Source: Pseudomonas fluorescens (lineage in GTDB: Bacteria > Pseudomonadota > Gammaproteobacteria > Pseudomonadales > Pseudomonadaceae). From it: a stretch of 64,000 nt of DNA. Under the pieces are notes generated by a model. The model had not been told where the DNA came from and did no database searches. It was given only the letters and a program-made list of their open reading frames with translations. The position numbers and the translations under genes were made by a program. The stretch is taken from contig NZ_CABVHU010000006.1 of assembly GCF_902497855.1 (NCBI RefSeq), positions 248,001 through 312,000 of the forward strand, given 5' to 3'. Shown here in pieces: positions 18,459-26,095 of this stretch (positions are counted from its first letter, which is position 1; the number at the start of each line of letters is the position of its first letter).

Positions 18459-19256
18459 CTAGCGACCTTGCCATTGAGGCTTTCGCTTTTCCAGGAATGC
18501 GCGAACGCCTTCGGCCCGGTCTTCGCTGGTATAGGGGTTCGGCCCGACATTGAGGCGCAAGGCTGCATGGATGGACATTTCCCATCCCTTCAAAGCCATC
18601 TGTTTATAGCGCTGAAGAGTTAAGGGGGCGTTTTCTGATAGTTCGACTGCATACTCAAGAGCCTTGCTCGCAAACACGTCTTCAGCGAAGACCTGTGTCA
18701 CCAGGCCGATGCGTTGAGCTTCTGTGGCGTCCACTGTGCGTCCGCTGTAGAGGAGGTCTAGGGCAATGCCTCTGTTCACGAGCCGTGGCAGCATTACCGA
18801 GCCGAAATTCGCGCCCATGCCACGCTTGGCTTCTGGAAGGCCGAGTCGGGCGTGGCTGGCGGCTAGGCGGATGTCGCATGCCATGGCAAGCTCCAGGCCC
18901 GCTCCCAAGGCAACCCCGTTGATTGCTGCAATGGTAGGCTTAGTTGATTCAAGTACCGCTTCGAAAACGTTGCGAACAACGCCAGTCATCGGTGTCGGAT
19001 AGCCCTTGCCAGAGGCTGCCAGATCGTTGGCTTCCTTGAGGTCTGCGCCCGCGCAGAACGCGGCATCGCCACTGCCCGTGAGCATCACGATCCAGGCGTC
19101 TGGGTCATGATTCAGTGCGTCGATCATGTCCACGAGTTGTGTCATGGTTGCAAGGTCAAGAGCGTTGCGTCGGCGAGGGCGGTTGATCTGGATCACGGCG
19201 CAACGGCCATGCTTCAGCAGCGTGAGCGAAGGCGGTTCTGCGGTTTGTAAGCTCAT
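18459..19256 (-). CDS. Enoyl-CoA hydratase/isomerase family protein
   Basis: 265 residues of the crotonase superfamily. The oxyanion-hole segments are CAGADLKEAND and INGVALGAGLELAMACD; a Glu in GLPEAKRGMG occupies the usual catalytic Glu position. It probably hydrates the enoyl-CoA made by the dehydrogenase pair at 11.2-13.4 kb. The 223-bp gap to the divergent IclR gene carries a paired operator. Confidence 0.9.
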   Translation of the reverse strand: MSLQTAEPPSLTLLKHGRCAVIQINRPRRRNALDLATMTQLVDMIDALNHDPDAWIVMLTGSGDAAFCAGADLKEANDLAASGKGYPTPMTGVVRNVFEAVLESTKPTIAAINGVALGAGLELAMACDIRLAASHARLGLPEAKRGMGANFGSVMLPRLVNRGIALDLLYSGRTVDATEAQRIGLVTQVFAEDVFASKALEYAVELSENAPLTLQRYKQMALKGWEMSIHAALRLNVGPNPYTSEDRAEGVRAFLEKRKPQWQGR

Positions 19257-19304
19257 AGCGGGTTCTCTTGGGCTGCAAGGTTGCGCCTCAGGAGAATAGT
19301 CTCG

Positions 19305-19343
19305 AATTACTCATTGCGGATGAAAATTACGTATTGCGTAATT
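19305..19343. promoter_or_regulatory. Paired 19-bp operator between the enoyl-CoA hydratase and IclR genes
   Basis: Site 1 at 19305-19323 (AATTACTCATTGCGGATGA) and site 2 at 19325-19343 (AATTACGTATTGCGTAATT, the most symmetric copy) are offset by exactly 20 bp. The position between divergent genes suits both autoregulation of the regulator and control of the minus-strand gene. Confidence 0.7.
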
Positions 19344-19479
19344 TATTAGGCTGGGGCAAAATTCTTGCATTCCGGGCGATATGCGCTCAAATACCTAAGT
19401 CACGGGAGAGCATGCGCTGCTGCGGCCGCTGCAGTTCCCATTTTCCGGACAAAACGGTGTATCGAGGGTTACAAAATCA

Positions 19480-20268
19480 ATGGACGCTCCTGAAAATGTA
19501 AAGCAACGTGGCGATAGTAATGGAGTTCGGGCAGCAGTCACGGTGTTAGAGGTACTCAACGCCTTTATAGGTGCAGGGCCGACACCCATGCTTAAGACAT
19601 TGGCGGAGCGTACCGGTATGCATCCGGCAAAGGTGCACCGTTACCTGTCCAGTCTTTGCCAGGCTGGGTTTGTCGAGCAGGACCCAGACTCCAGCCGATA
19701 CAGTTTGGGGGTGGCCTCTTTGCGCCTGGGTGTGGCTGCGATGAGTTCGATTGATTCTATCCGTGTGGCAAGACCGTTGATGCTGGACTTTTGTCATCGT
19801 CTCAAACATACCGTTGTATTGGCGGTGTGGGCGGGATCCGGGCCAACCATTGCTGTAAAGGAATCGATGCCAGGTTTGTTTGTCATGAGCGCTTCGGAAG
19901 GATTCACCGTGCCATTACTTCGATCGTCGATTGGTCGGGTGTTCTCGACTTATAGCGCGCGGGAAAAGACTCAAGCCATGATTGAATCGGAGCTTAAAGA
20001 AGCGCTTCCAGGCACTCCGTCCACCATGGAAGAAGTAGAGCAGTTATTTGAAGAAGTCCGGCGGCGAGGACTGGCTCGTACTACCGGTCAGCTGAGTCAA
20101 TTTGTCCATTCCTTAGCCGCTCCTGTCTTTGGTGTCTCGGGTGAGATTGTCGCAGTACTATGCACGCTTGGGCCTGCGGGTGAATTCAACTCGAATTGGA
20201 CCTCGCCGGTCGCTCACACACTTCGTGAGTGCGCGGCAGAACTCTCAGAAAGGCTGGGTTATGTATAA
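19480..20268 (+). CDS. IclR-family transcriptional regulator
   Basis: 262 residues. N-terminal winged helix-turn-helix (VLEVLNAFIG, LAERTGMHPAKVHRYLSSLCQAGFVEQDP) and the C-terminal IclR effector domain (from about residue 85, with GRVFSTYSA and VHSLAAPVFG). IclR proteins often bind two adjacent palindromes as a pair of dimers. That agrees with the four paired 20-bp-spaced sites in this island, one of which lies just upstream of this gene. It is therefore the likely regulator of the minus-strand catabolic cluster; whether it activates or represses cannot be read from the sequence. Confidence 0.92.
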   Translation: MDAPENVKQRGDSNGVRAAVTVLEVLNAFIGAGPTPMLKTLAERTGMHPAKVHRYLSSLCQAGFVEQDPDSSRYSLGVASLRLGVAAMSSIDSIRVARPLMLDFCHRLKHTVVLAVWAGSGPTIAVKESMPGLFVMSASEGFTVPLLRSSIGRVFSTYSAREKTQAMIESELKEALPGTPSTMEEVEQLFEEVRRRGLARTTGQLSQFVHSLAAPVFGVSGEIVAVLCTLGPAGEFNSNWTSPVAHTLRECAAELSERLGYV

Positions 20269-20655
20269 GAGTGTCATGTAGTGCCGATCGGTGGGGCATG
20301 TGGCGACCGCGACCGTCTCTTTTTTGCATGACAGGCAACATGGTCGTCAATGTGGAAGGGATGTGATTAGGGTTCAACAGCGCAGTGCCTATCGGTTCCC
20401 AATTGCACGTCCGTCCTAATCATCGCTCTGGATTCTGTTTTCGGGACCGTTCATACAGCTCTTGGCGCTGGGGGATCTGTGGATCTTTGCCCCTATTCCG
20501 TTCTGCTGGCGTGAAGAAGCGTATGCGGCTATACCGATGCTCATGGTTGTATCAGCTTATAAAATTACGCACCCAGCTTTGCCTGCATCCAGGCTACTGA
20601 AGTCCTTAGCTGGCCATTGCACGCAGTACTTCAGTGTCCTGAGCAGAGTTTCTGA
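20269..20655. other. Gene-free stretch after the IclR gene
   Basis: About 390 bases with no recognisable gene and no clear hairpin. One operator-like half site (AAATTACGCA near 20563) is present but has no partner half, so it is not called. Confidence 0.4.
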
Positions 20656-21358
20656 TTACAGATTATCGTTGCTCACTTTCGGCCTGCCTCGAGGTGGCGT
20701 GATTTCATCGGCGCGCCGTTGTTCTAATGGAGTACTAGCGGTTCGCTTAGGAATTGGTATCCCTGAAGTGATCCGATGAGTCAGTTCATCAGAAAAATCG
20801 GCAGCCTGCTGCGAGGCAAACATACCTGGCCCGATCGCATTGACGTTAATGTCGTACGGAGCAAGCTTTTGGGCAAGTTGTCGGGTGAGATGGATCAGGC
20901 CGGCTTTGGATGCGGTGTATCCAAAGTGGTCGAATGGCGAGACACAATAGCCATGACCGGAGCTGATATTCACCACGCGGGCCGGACTTTACGGAGTTCC
21001 GGCCTTGCGCAAATTTGGCAGCAGCGCCTGGGCAAGAAAGAACGCCGCTTTGAGGTTCAAATCCAGGGCGTTATTCCACATTGCTTCCGTGTAGGTGTCA
21101 ATTGGGCTTTGCTCGAGTAATCCGGCATTGTTGACGAGGATATCGAGCGAGCTTTCCCCCAGTTCGGCCGCGACCATTCGGATTCCCTTGAGCGTTGAAA
21201 GATCCCCTTGAATGGCGCGTATCATGCCCGACTCTAAGAGCTCCTGGACCGTAGCTGCAGAGGTGCTTGCATTCCGTGCGACGATCGTTACGTCGACACC
21301 AGCCTTCACCAGGCCTTCGGCCATCATTTTGCCAATGCGGCTATTGCCTCCAGTTATC
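20656..21358 (-). pseudogene. Broken short-chain dehydrogenase/reductase, truncated at both ends with an internal stop
   Basis: Reading the minus strand from 21352, the SDR cofactor motif [13 protein letters not shown] appears without a start codon, followed by DILVNNAGLLEQ. After LRKAGTP there is a TAA (20991-20989). The same frame then goes on with SPARVVNISSGHGY and the active-site YTASKAGLIHL motif. So the stop is an in-frame nonsense codon, not a frameshift. Similarity ends after SGIPIPKR (about 20740), before the usual C-terminus. The N-terminal edge abuts a second SDR fragment on the other strand at about 21360. Confidence 0.85.
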
Positions 21359-21362
21359 AGCG

Positions 21363-21710
21363 GGAGTCATCATCAACACTGCTTCGGTGGCGGCTTTTGA
21401 TGGGCAGATCGGGCAGGCGGCTTATTCGGCGTCCAAAGCAGGCGTCGTAGGCATGACTCTACCGATCGCCCGCGAGTTGCCGCGTTGCGGCATTCGAGTC
21501 ATGACGATTGCTCCAGGTATCTTCGAGACTCCGATGTTACTGGGGTTGCCGCAGGAGGTGCAGGACTCCCTCGGCAAGACGGTGCCGTTTCCATCGCGCC
21601 TTGGACGTGGCTCTGAATACGCTCAACTGGTGGAGTCGATCATTCAGAATCCGATGCTCAACGGAGAAGTTATTCGCCTGGATGGTGCATTACGGATGGC
21701 GGCTAAATAA
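21363..21710 (+). pseudogene. C-terminal fragment of a type-II 3-hydroxyacyl-CoA dehydrogenase (SDR)
   Basis: 115 residues matching the C-terminal half of bacterial type-II 3-hydroxyacyl-CoA dehydrogenases: [20 protein letters not shown], then the active-site [26 protein letters not shown], and the ending [16 protein letters not shown]. Complete members have about 255 residues, so the cofactor half is missing. Its left edge joins the N-terminal edge of a different SDR gene on the opposite strand. It would have served the beta-oxidation step after the enoyl-CoA hydratase. Confidence 0.85.
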
Positions 21711-22162
21711 GTTTCGCTACATCATCTCTTTTAAGAATTAAGTTTGTTGAGTATTTGAGGGGCGGTTTGTTGATTGCAAAAGTAATGCTTTATCAGGGGC
21801 GTGGATGGACTTCAGTGGAGTGTTAAAAAAAAATTCAGAGTCGAGTTCATTCCTGCCTCAAAAAAAGCCTAGATTTCAAACGGCCAAATGCTAGGTGAAA
21901 GCCTGTTTCCTGTTCCGTGCACAAAAGTGCTGCTCAGTTGGGCGGATTTTTCATTCGTACGTAATTTGTTGAGCTTGTTGAGGGCGCGATCAAGATCGTC
22001 ACCATTCTTTCGGAGCTTCCCTGCAGGAGCACGTCTAGATGGGTGCTTCAAGAGTTTACCGACAAGAGACCATTCGAATAATTAGCCGCTGGTCGAAAAG
22101 CAAGGCGTCAACCTAGGTATGGGCTGAAGTATGGGGTGTGACTTTCTGTTAAGTCCAAGAAA
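21711..22162. other. Gene-free, AT-rich stretch between SDR remnants and integrase
   Basis: Contains an A-tract near 21825 and no recognisable gene. A small frame on the minus strand (22051-21869) is rich in basic residues but has no family likeness. Confidence 0.4.
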
Positions 22163-22194
22163 CGACTACGCCTTGAATCATCAAGGCGTAGTCG
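22163..22194 (-). terminator. Strong hairpin downstream of the integrase gene
   Basis: A perfect 14-bp stem (CGACTACGCCTTGA with its complement) and a 4-base loop, 30 bases past the integrase stop. On the minus strand it is followed by TTTCTTGG, a weak T-tract. Likely transcription end of the integrase. Confidence 0.65.
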
Positions 22195-22223
22195 TATAAC
22201 GATGGCGGAAGCGATGGCATCTC

Positions 22224-23643
22224 TTATTGTTTCTCAAGTCCCTCCAAACCATCCTGGCCGATCAAGATATCGATAAGCTTGTTGCTCAACAGGTTCCAAG
22301 CTTCTTTTTTCTCTGCGGCATGATCATGGTGTAAGTAGTGACGGCGAACCCGGGATCCTGCCAGTACGTGGTTCTGGCACCGGTCTATCACATCAAGGCT
22401 TACTCCCGAGGCTTGCATCATGGTTGCACTCGTTCGTCTCAAGTCATGAGGTGTCCATTCCCCGTTCAAACCACCAGACAGCACCAGGGTGTCATCATGT
22501 CGGCGACGTGCTAACGGCTTGCGATTTTTGAAACGTGATTGGCGGTCCCCAACCTGTTTGCTGACGACCTTGAGGTCGACATGCCCATCATGATGCTTTG
22601 CGGGGAAGCACCATTGAGAGTGTCCTGTGAGCTGACGAAGCTTGCTGAAATAGTGGGTTGTAAACGCAGATAGGAACACGTGGTGGTCCTGCTTCTTTCT
22701 CCGGCTGCCTTTGACGTTTGCAACGGGAATAAACCAGATGCCATTTTCCAGATCAATATTCTTCCATTCGGCCTGAAGCAGTTCACCGATCCGGCATAAC
22801 GTTCCCAAACAGATCCAGAGCGCAAGTTGGGACTCTAGTTTGAGTGGGCGAATTCCATCGTACTTTTCGCCGGCAGGTAGCGCTGCATAGTCGGCAGTCA
22901 TTTTCCGGAAGCGTTGGCGTAATTCTTGAAGTTCGCTGGAAGAAAGGATCCGAGTTCGCTCCTCTTGGTAGTCGCTGGGTATAAGCTTATCGATTTCGAC
23001 CAAGTCTGCTGGATTTCCGTCGACCAACAGTGTTCTCCATGGCTGGCGCTTCTGCGCCCATCCAAACATCTGAACGATATCCGAAAAAAGACTGATGGCC
23101 TGACGAGTAGCACCTCGAGCTATTACGCAACGCACAAGGCTCCGCAAGTCATGCTCACTGACGGTACTGATGATTTTAGAGCCCACGGCGGGGTAAAGAT
23201 CTTTCGCGAATTTTCTCCGTAGCTCAGCATTACCATCCTTTCGTGCCACACCATCGCGAAGCCATTCTCCAGCTAGGTCTAGGAGCGTTAGATTCTTGGA
23301 TTTTTGCTGATCGGCTTCTGCGAGTTGCGCAGCCAGCTCCTCCTTTAGCCTGAGCTTCTCTGCGCGTTTGTTTTCATTAGGATTGATCCCTTTGGCTACA
23401 AGGTCTCGCGCTTCGTTGCGCTTCGTTGCGCTCCTTGCGGATTTCAGTCAATGACTTGTTTGGCCAGGTGCCGCACGAGAAACGGGTGTAAATTCCTTCC
23501 CAGCGATACTGGAAGTAAAAGGGGATAGCGATACCTTTTTTGCGGAGTGAGACCCTGCCCGCGAGGCTGCCTTCGTCGCGTATGATAATGCCGACATCCT
23601 GCTCGGTCAGTGCCTCCAATCCCTTGGCAGTGAGCTTGGCCAT
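22224..23643 (-). pseudogene. Tyrosine-type island integrase, frameshifted by a 10-bp duplication
   Basis: The N-terminal arm-binding domain begins at 23643 (MAKLTAKGLEALTEQD) and breaks off after KERNEAQRSARP. The rest resumes in another frame (DLVAKGINPNENKR) and runs to 22224. Conserved catalytic features are all present: Arg in TLCRIGELL, HxxR in TPHDLRRTSA and the Tyr of RRHYLHH. Removing one copy of the 10-mer GCTTCGTTGC at 23411-23430 restores an uninterrupted reading NEARDLVAKG, typical of this family. The gene starts 177 bases from the tRNA-Pro attachment copy, so it belongs to the element that inserted there. As read it should be inactive. Confidence 0.9.
23411..23430. repeat. Perfect 10-bp tandem duplication inside the integrase gene
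   Basis: GCTTCGTTGC occurs twice in a row. Ten is not a multiple of three, so the second copy causes the integrase frameshift. Loss of one copy by slippage would restore the gene. Confidence 0.9.
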
Positions 23644-23662
23644 AATAAAACCCCCTGATAAG

Positions 23663-23684
23663 TTTACTCCCACATTTACTCCCA
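23663..23684. repeat. Two TTTACTCCCA direct repeats, probable integrase arm sites
   Basis: TTTACTCCCA at 23663-23672 and 23675-23684, period 12 bp, just upstream of the integrase start. Related TTTTACCCCCA words occur at 23917, 48883 and 49127 around both attachment copies. Short direct repeats of this kind near att sites are the usual arm-type binding sites of tyrosine integrases. Confidence 0.55.
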
Positions 23685-23819
23685 CTGATTCGTCAGCTAA
23701 GGGTAGATCGGGATAGAGGTTATTGGAAGATTAAGCAGTGAAATTGCCCTGTTTTACTGGGCTTGATGATTCTATAGGGGAGTCGCGCGAGCCATGGATG
23801 ACTAATGCTTAACTGAATT

Positions 23820-24055
23820 GGGTGCTAGGGGTCGAGTGTTAGAATCACTCCGTCCCGACCATATAATTCAAAGGGTTGCGAGATTTTATCTCGCGACCCT
23901 TTTTTATTTTTCGTCGTTTTTACCCCCACAAAACGACTGGATCTGGGTGGAATCGTCACGGCTTTGTGTGAGCGGACGCCACCTATAGCGCTCGCGCGCG
24001 GTCTTTGTGCCAATGATCTCTGGCCTTCTCTTCCGTTCCTGAGGCTCCTGAGTGT
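23820..24055 (+). repeat. Attachment-site copy 1: degenerate tRNA-Pro(GGG) 3' end plus flank
   Basis: The first 42 bases (23820-23861) are the 3' half of a tRNA: variable region, T-stem GAGTG, T-loop TTAGAAT, acceptor and CCA. Copy 2 at 49029 has the standard TTCGAAT loop and acceptor CGTGCCG, which I recognise as proline tRNA (GGG). This copy has a T-loop change and a mismatch in the acceptor, so it is decayed. Similarity to copy 2 continues past the tRNA terminator for roughly 230 bases with scattered differences. The 5' half of the tRNA is missing here; a complete gene must lie outside the window. Confidence 0.85.
23872..23908 (+). terminator. tRNA-Pro terminator within attachment copy 1
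   Basis: Stem GGGTTGCGAGA with TCTCGCGACCC (one G-T wobble), followed by a T-rich run. The same hairpin follows copy 2. Confidence 0.8.
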
Positions 24056-24404
24056 CTGCGACCGATCTGGCTGGCAGGTCAATCATCAGCTTGCCTATCT
24101 AAAGTCGCTCAAGTCTTCCAGCGTGCCTGGTAGTCAGGCTTGGGCGGCATCGGGATCGGATAGCTGCCGGGAGCCAGACTGCGCAGGTCGGCCCATCATG
24201 AACAATCCCTTCGAAGGCATGGCAGCGGTCTACCAGGCTGGGCTGTTTGGCGAATAATTGGACTCTGCCAGTACCGCGCGGAAGTTTCTGGGTATGAGGA
24301 GAACTCATGCCCCCATGACTTTTAATGGTTACAGCCCCTCCAGCCCCCGGTGTTAAAAAATCGCAAACACAGCTCATCAACAACAAAAAAGAGCGTTTGC
24401 AATC
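24056..24404. other. Gene-free stretch upstream of the fae-like operon
   Basis: About 350 bases between the attachment repeat and the small frame at 24405. I see no supported gene; the A-rich part at 24355-24395 is a plausible promoter area for the genes that follow. Confidence 0.4.
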
Positions 24405-24503
24405 ATGACTAAGCCCCACTGCCGCGTCCTCGCCAGCCCTGTGCTGCGCTCTTCGTACCCCGACGTTTGCCGCCCGATCTTCACGATCCGCGTGCGCTTC
24501 TGA
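24405..24503 (+). CDS. Possible small ORF / leader peptide upstream of fae
   Basis: A 32-codon frame (MTKPHCRVLASPVL...) ends 34 bases before the Fae-like gene. It is Arg- and Pro-rich with two Cys. An AGAG about 11 bases before the ATG is a weak ribosome site. It resembles no family I know. It could be a translated leader that senses something (formaldehyde reacts with Cys and Arg), but this is speculation; it could equally be chance. Confidence 0.3.
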   Translation: MTKPHCRVLASPVLRSSYPDVCRPIFTIRVRF

Positions 24504-24537
24504 TCACCCAAAAAAAATCCAAAAAGAGTAACGACTC

Positions 24538-25050
24538 ATGAAAGAACTCGACCTGTACATCGGTGAAGGTTTCGAAGGCCCAGGCGTGAACGCCGCGCAC
24601 ATCAACATCCTGATCGGTCCGCGCAACGGCGCGGCAGGCCAGGCGTTTGCCAGCAGCCTGGCGTCGCCGAGCCAGGGCCATTGCCCGTTCATGGTGATCG
24701 CCCAGCCAAACATTCCGGTCAAGCCGATGACCCTTTACGTCAACAAGGCCGCGATCAGCAGCGACTTGCACGGCAACGCCACGTGGGGCGCGTCCCAGGC
24801 CGGTATCGCCAAGGCTGTGTTGGAAGCCTTGCTGGATGGCACCTTGCCGCCGGAAGCCGAAGACGAATGGGCCATCGTCACCGCCAACTGGGTCAACCCG
24901 GCCTGCGATGACCTCGATGCGGTTTACCTGAACAACTACAACGCTTGTCGCACCGCGATTCGCGCCGCCCTGACCGGCAAACCGGAAACCGCGCAACTGG
25001 CGGATGTGGTTGATCACATCAGCAACCCTTTCTACACGCCAAAAGCCTGA
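24538..25050 (+). CDS. fae: Formaldehyde-activating enzyme (Fae) family protein
   Basis: 170 residues, close to Fae of methylotrophs: IGEGFEGPGVNAAHINILIG near the N-terminus with His21 at the position of the catalytic His, then GPRNGAAGQAFA, PNIPVKPMTLYVNKA and the QAGIAKAV helix. Known Fae condenses formaldehyde with tetrahydromethanopterin, a cofactor not expected in Pseudomonas, so the reaction here may differ (another acceptor, or formaldehyde binding). It leads an operon with an aldo/keto reductase, an aldehyde dehydrogenase and an MFS gene, suggesting detoxification or use of an aldehyde released from a transported compound. Confidence 0.85.
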   Translation: MKELDLYIGEGFEGPGVNAAHINILIGPRNGAAGQAFASSLASPSQGHCPFMVIAQPNIPVKPMTLYVNKAAISSDLHGNATWGASQAGIAKAVLEALLDGTLPPEAEDEWAIVTANWVNPACDDLDAVYLNNYNACRTAIRAALTGKPETAQLADVVDHISNPFYTPKA

Positions 25051-25060
25051 GGTCTGCGCC

Positions 25061-26095
25061 ATGCAATACATTCGTTTGGGCAACTCCGGCCTGCAAGTTT
25101 CCCGCCTGTGCCTAGGCACCATGAACATGGGTACCCCGGACTGGAAACCGTGGATTTTCGATGAAAAGCAAAGCGAGCCGATCGTCGCCCACGCCCTCGA
25201 CAACGGGGTGAATTTCATCGACCTCGCGGACTTTTATTCCGCCGGCGTCGGCGAAGAAGTGGTGGGGCGTATCGTCAAGCGCCTGGCGCGTCGCGAAGAC
25301 CTGGTGATCACCACTAAAGTCGGCTACGGCACCCGCAACGGCATCAATGCCAGCGGCCATTCGCGCAAGCACATCATGGACAGCATCGATGCTTCGCTGA
25401 AGCGCCTGAACATGGATTACGTCGATGTGTTCATGCTGCATTACTTCGACGTGAACACTCCGGTTGAAGAAACCATGAGCGCGATGAATGACATCGTGCG
25501 CTCCGGCAAGGCCCGTTACATCGGCGTCTCGACCATGCTCACCGGGCAACTGGCGAAGATCCTCATGGCCTGCGAGCGCAATGGCTGGGTCAAGCCGATC
25601 AACATGCAGTTGCAACTGAACTGCGCGTACCGCGAAGAAGAGCGCGAGATGATTCCGTTCTGCCGTGATCAAGGCCTCGGCGTCTCGGTTTTCAGTCCAT
25701 TGGCTCGCGGTTTGCTGACCGGCGACGTGCAGTCGACGCGCAACCAGACCGACTTCTTTACCCAGCAGATGTACAGCGACGAAGCCTCGTTCGAAATCGC
25801 TCATTCGGTACAACGGGTGGCCCGTGCCCGTGGCGTGTCGAACGCGCAGATCGCCCAGGCCTGGGTCGCCAACCATCCGGGGATCGACTGCATGCTGGTC
25901 GGCGCCGACACCACCGCGCAATTCGACAGTGCCCTGGCGGCGCTGGACACCAAACTCGACGCCGAAGAACTGCAGGAACTGGAACGCAACTACACGCCAT
26001 GCGATGTGATCAACGATTACACCGCCGGCAAACGCATCCTGCGCTCGGCCCGTCCGGGGCTGGAACGCTTTAACCTGACCGAGGCTGTGGCATGA
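25061..26095 (+). CDS. Aldo/keto reductase
   Basis: 344 residues, TIM-barrel aldo/keto reductase with the full catalytic tetrad Asp54, Tyr59 (DLADFYSAG), Lys86 (TTKVGYG) and His127 (FMLHYFD). It belongs by look to the Tas/YajO/AKR11-12 type. The ATG at 25061 has a TGAGG site 8 bases upstream and lies 10 bases after the Fae stop. Its own stop overlaps the next gene (ATGA). It should interconvert a carbonyl and an alcohol with NADPH; the substrate is unknown. Confidence 0.92.
   Translation: MQYIRLGNSGLQVSRLCLGTMNMGTPDWKPWIFDEKQSEPIVAHALDNGVNFIDLADFYSAGVGEEVVGRIVKRLARREDLVITTKVGYGTRNGINASGHSRKHIMDSIDASLKRLNMDYVDVFMLHYFDVNTPVEETMSAMNDIVRSGKARYIGVSTMLTGQLAKILMACERNGWVKPINMQLQLNCAYREEEREMIPFCRDQGLGVSVFSPLARGLLTGDVQSTRNQTDFFTQQMYSDEASFEIAHSVQRVARARGVSNAQIAQAWVANHPGIDCMLVGADTTAQFDSALAALDTKLDAEELQELERNYTPCDVINDYTAGKRILRSARPGLERFNLTEAVA

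Noticed and set aside
23411..23684. CRISPR-like array
   Set aside because: The short repeats are a 10-bp tandem duplication and two 10-bp arm-like words; there are no spacers of regular length and no cas genes.
23820..23861. Complete tRNA gene
   Set aside because: Only the 3' half is present; no D-arm or 5' acceptor strand occurs upstream in either copy (23820 or 49029).
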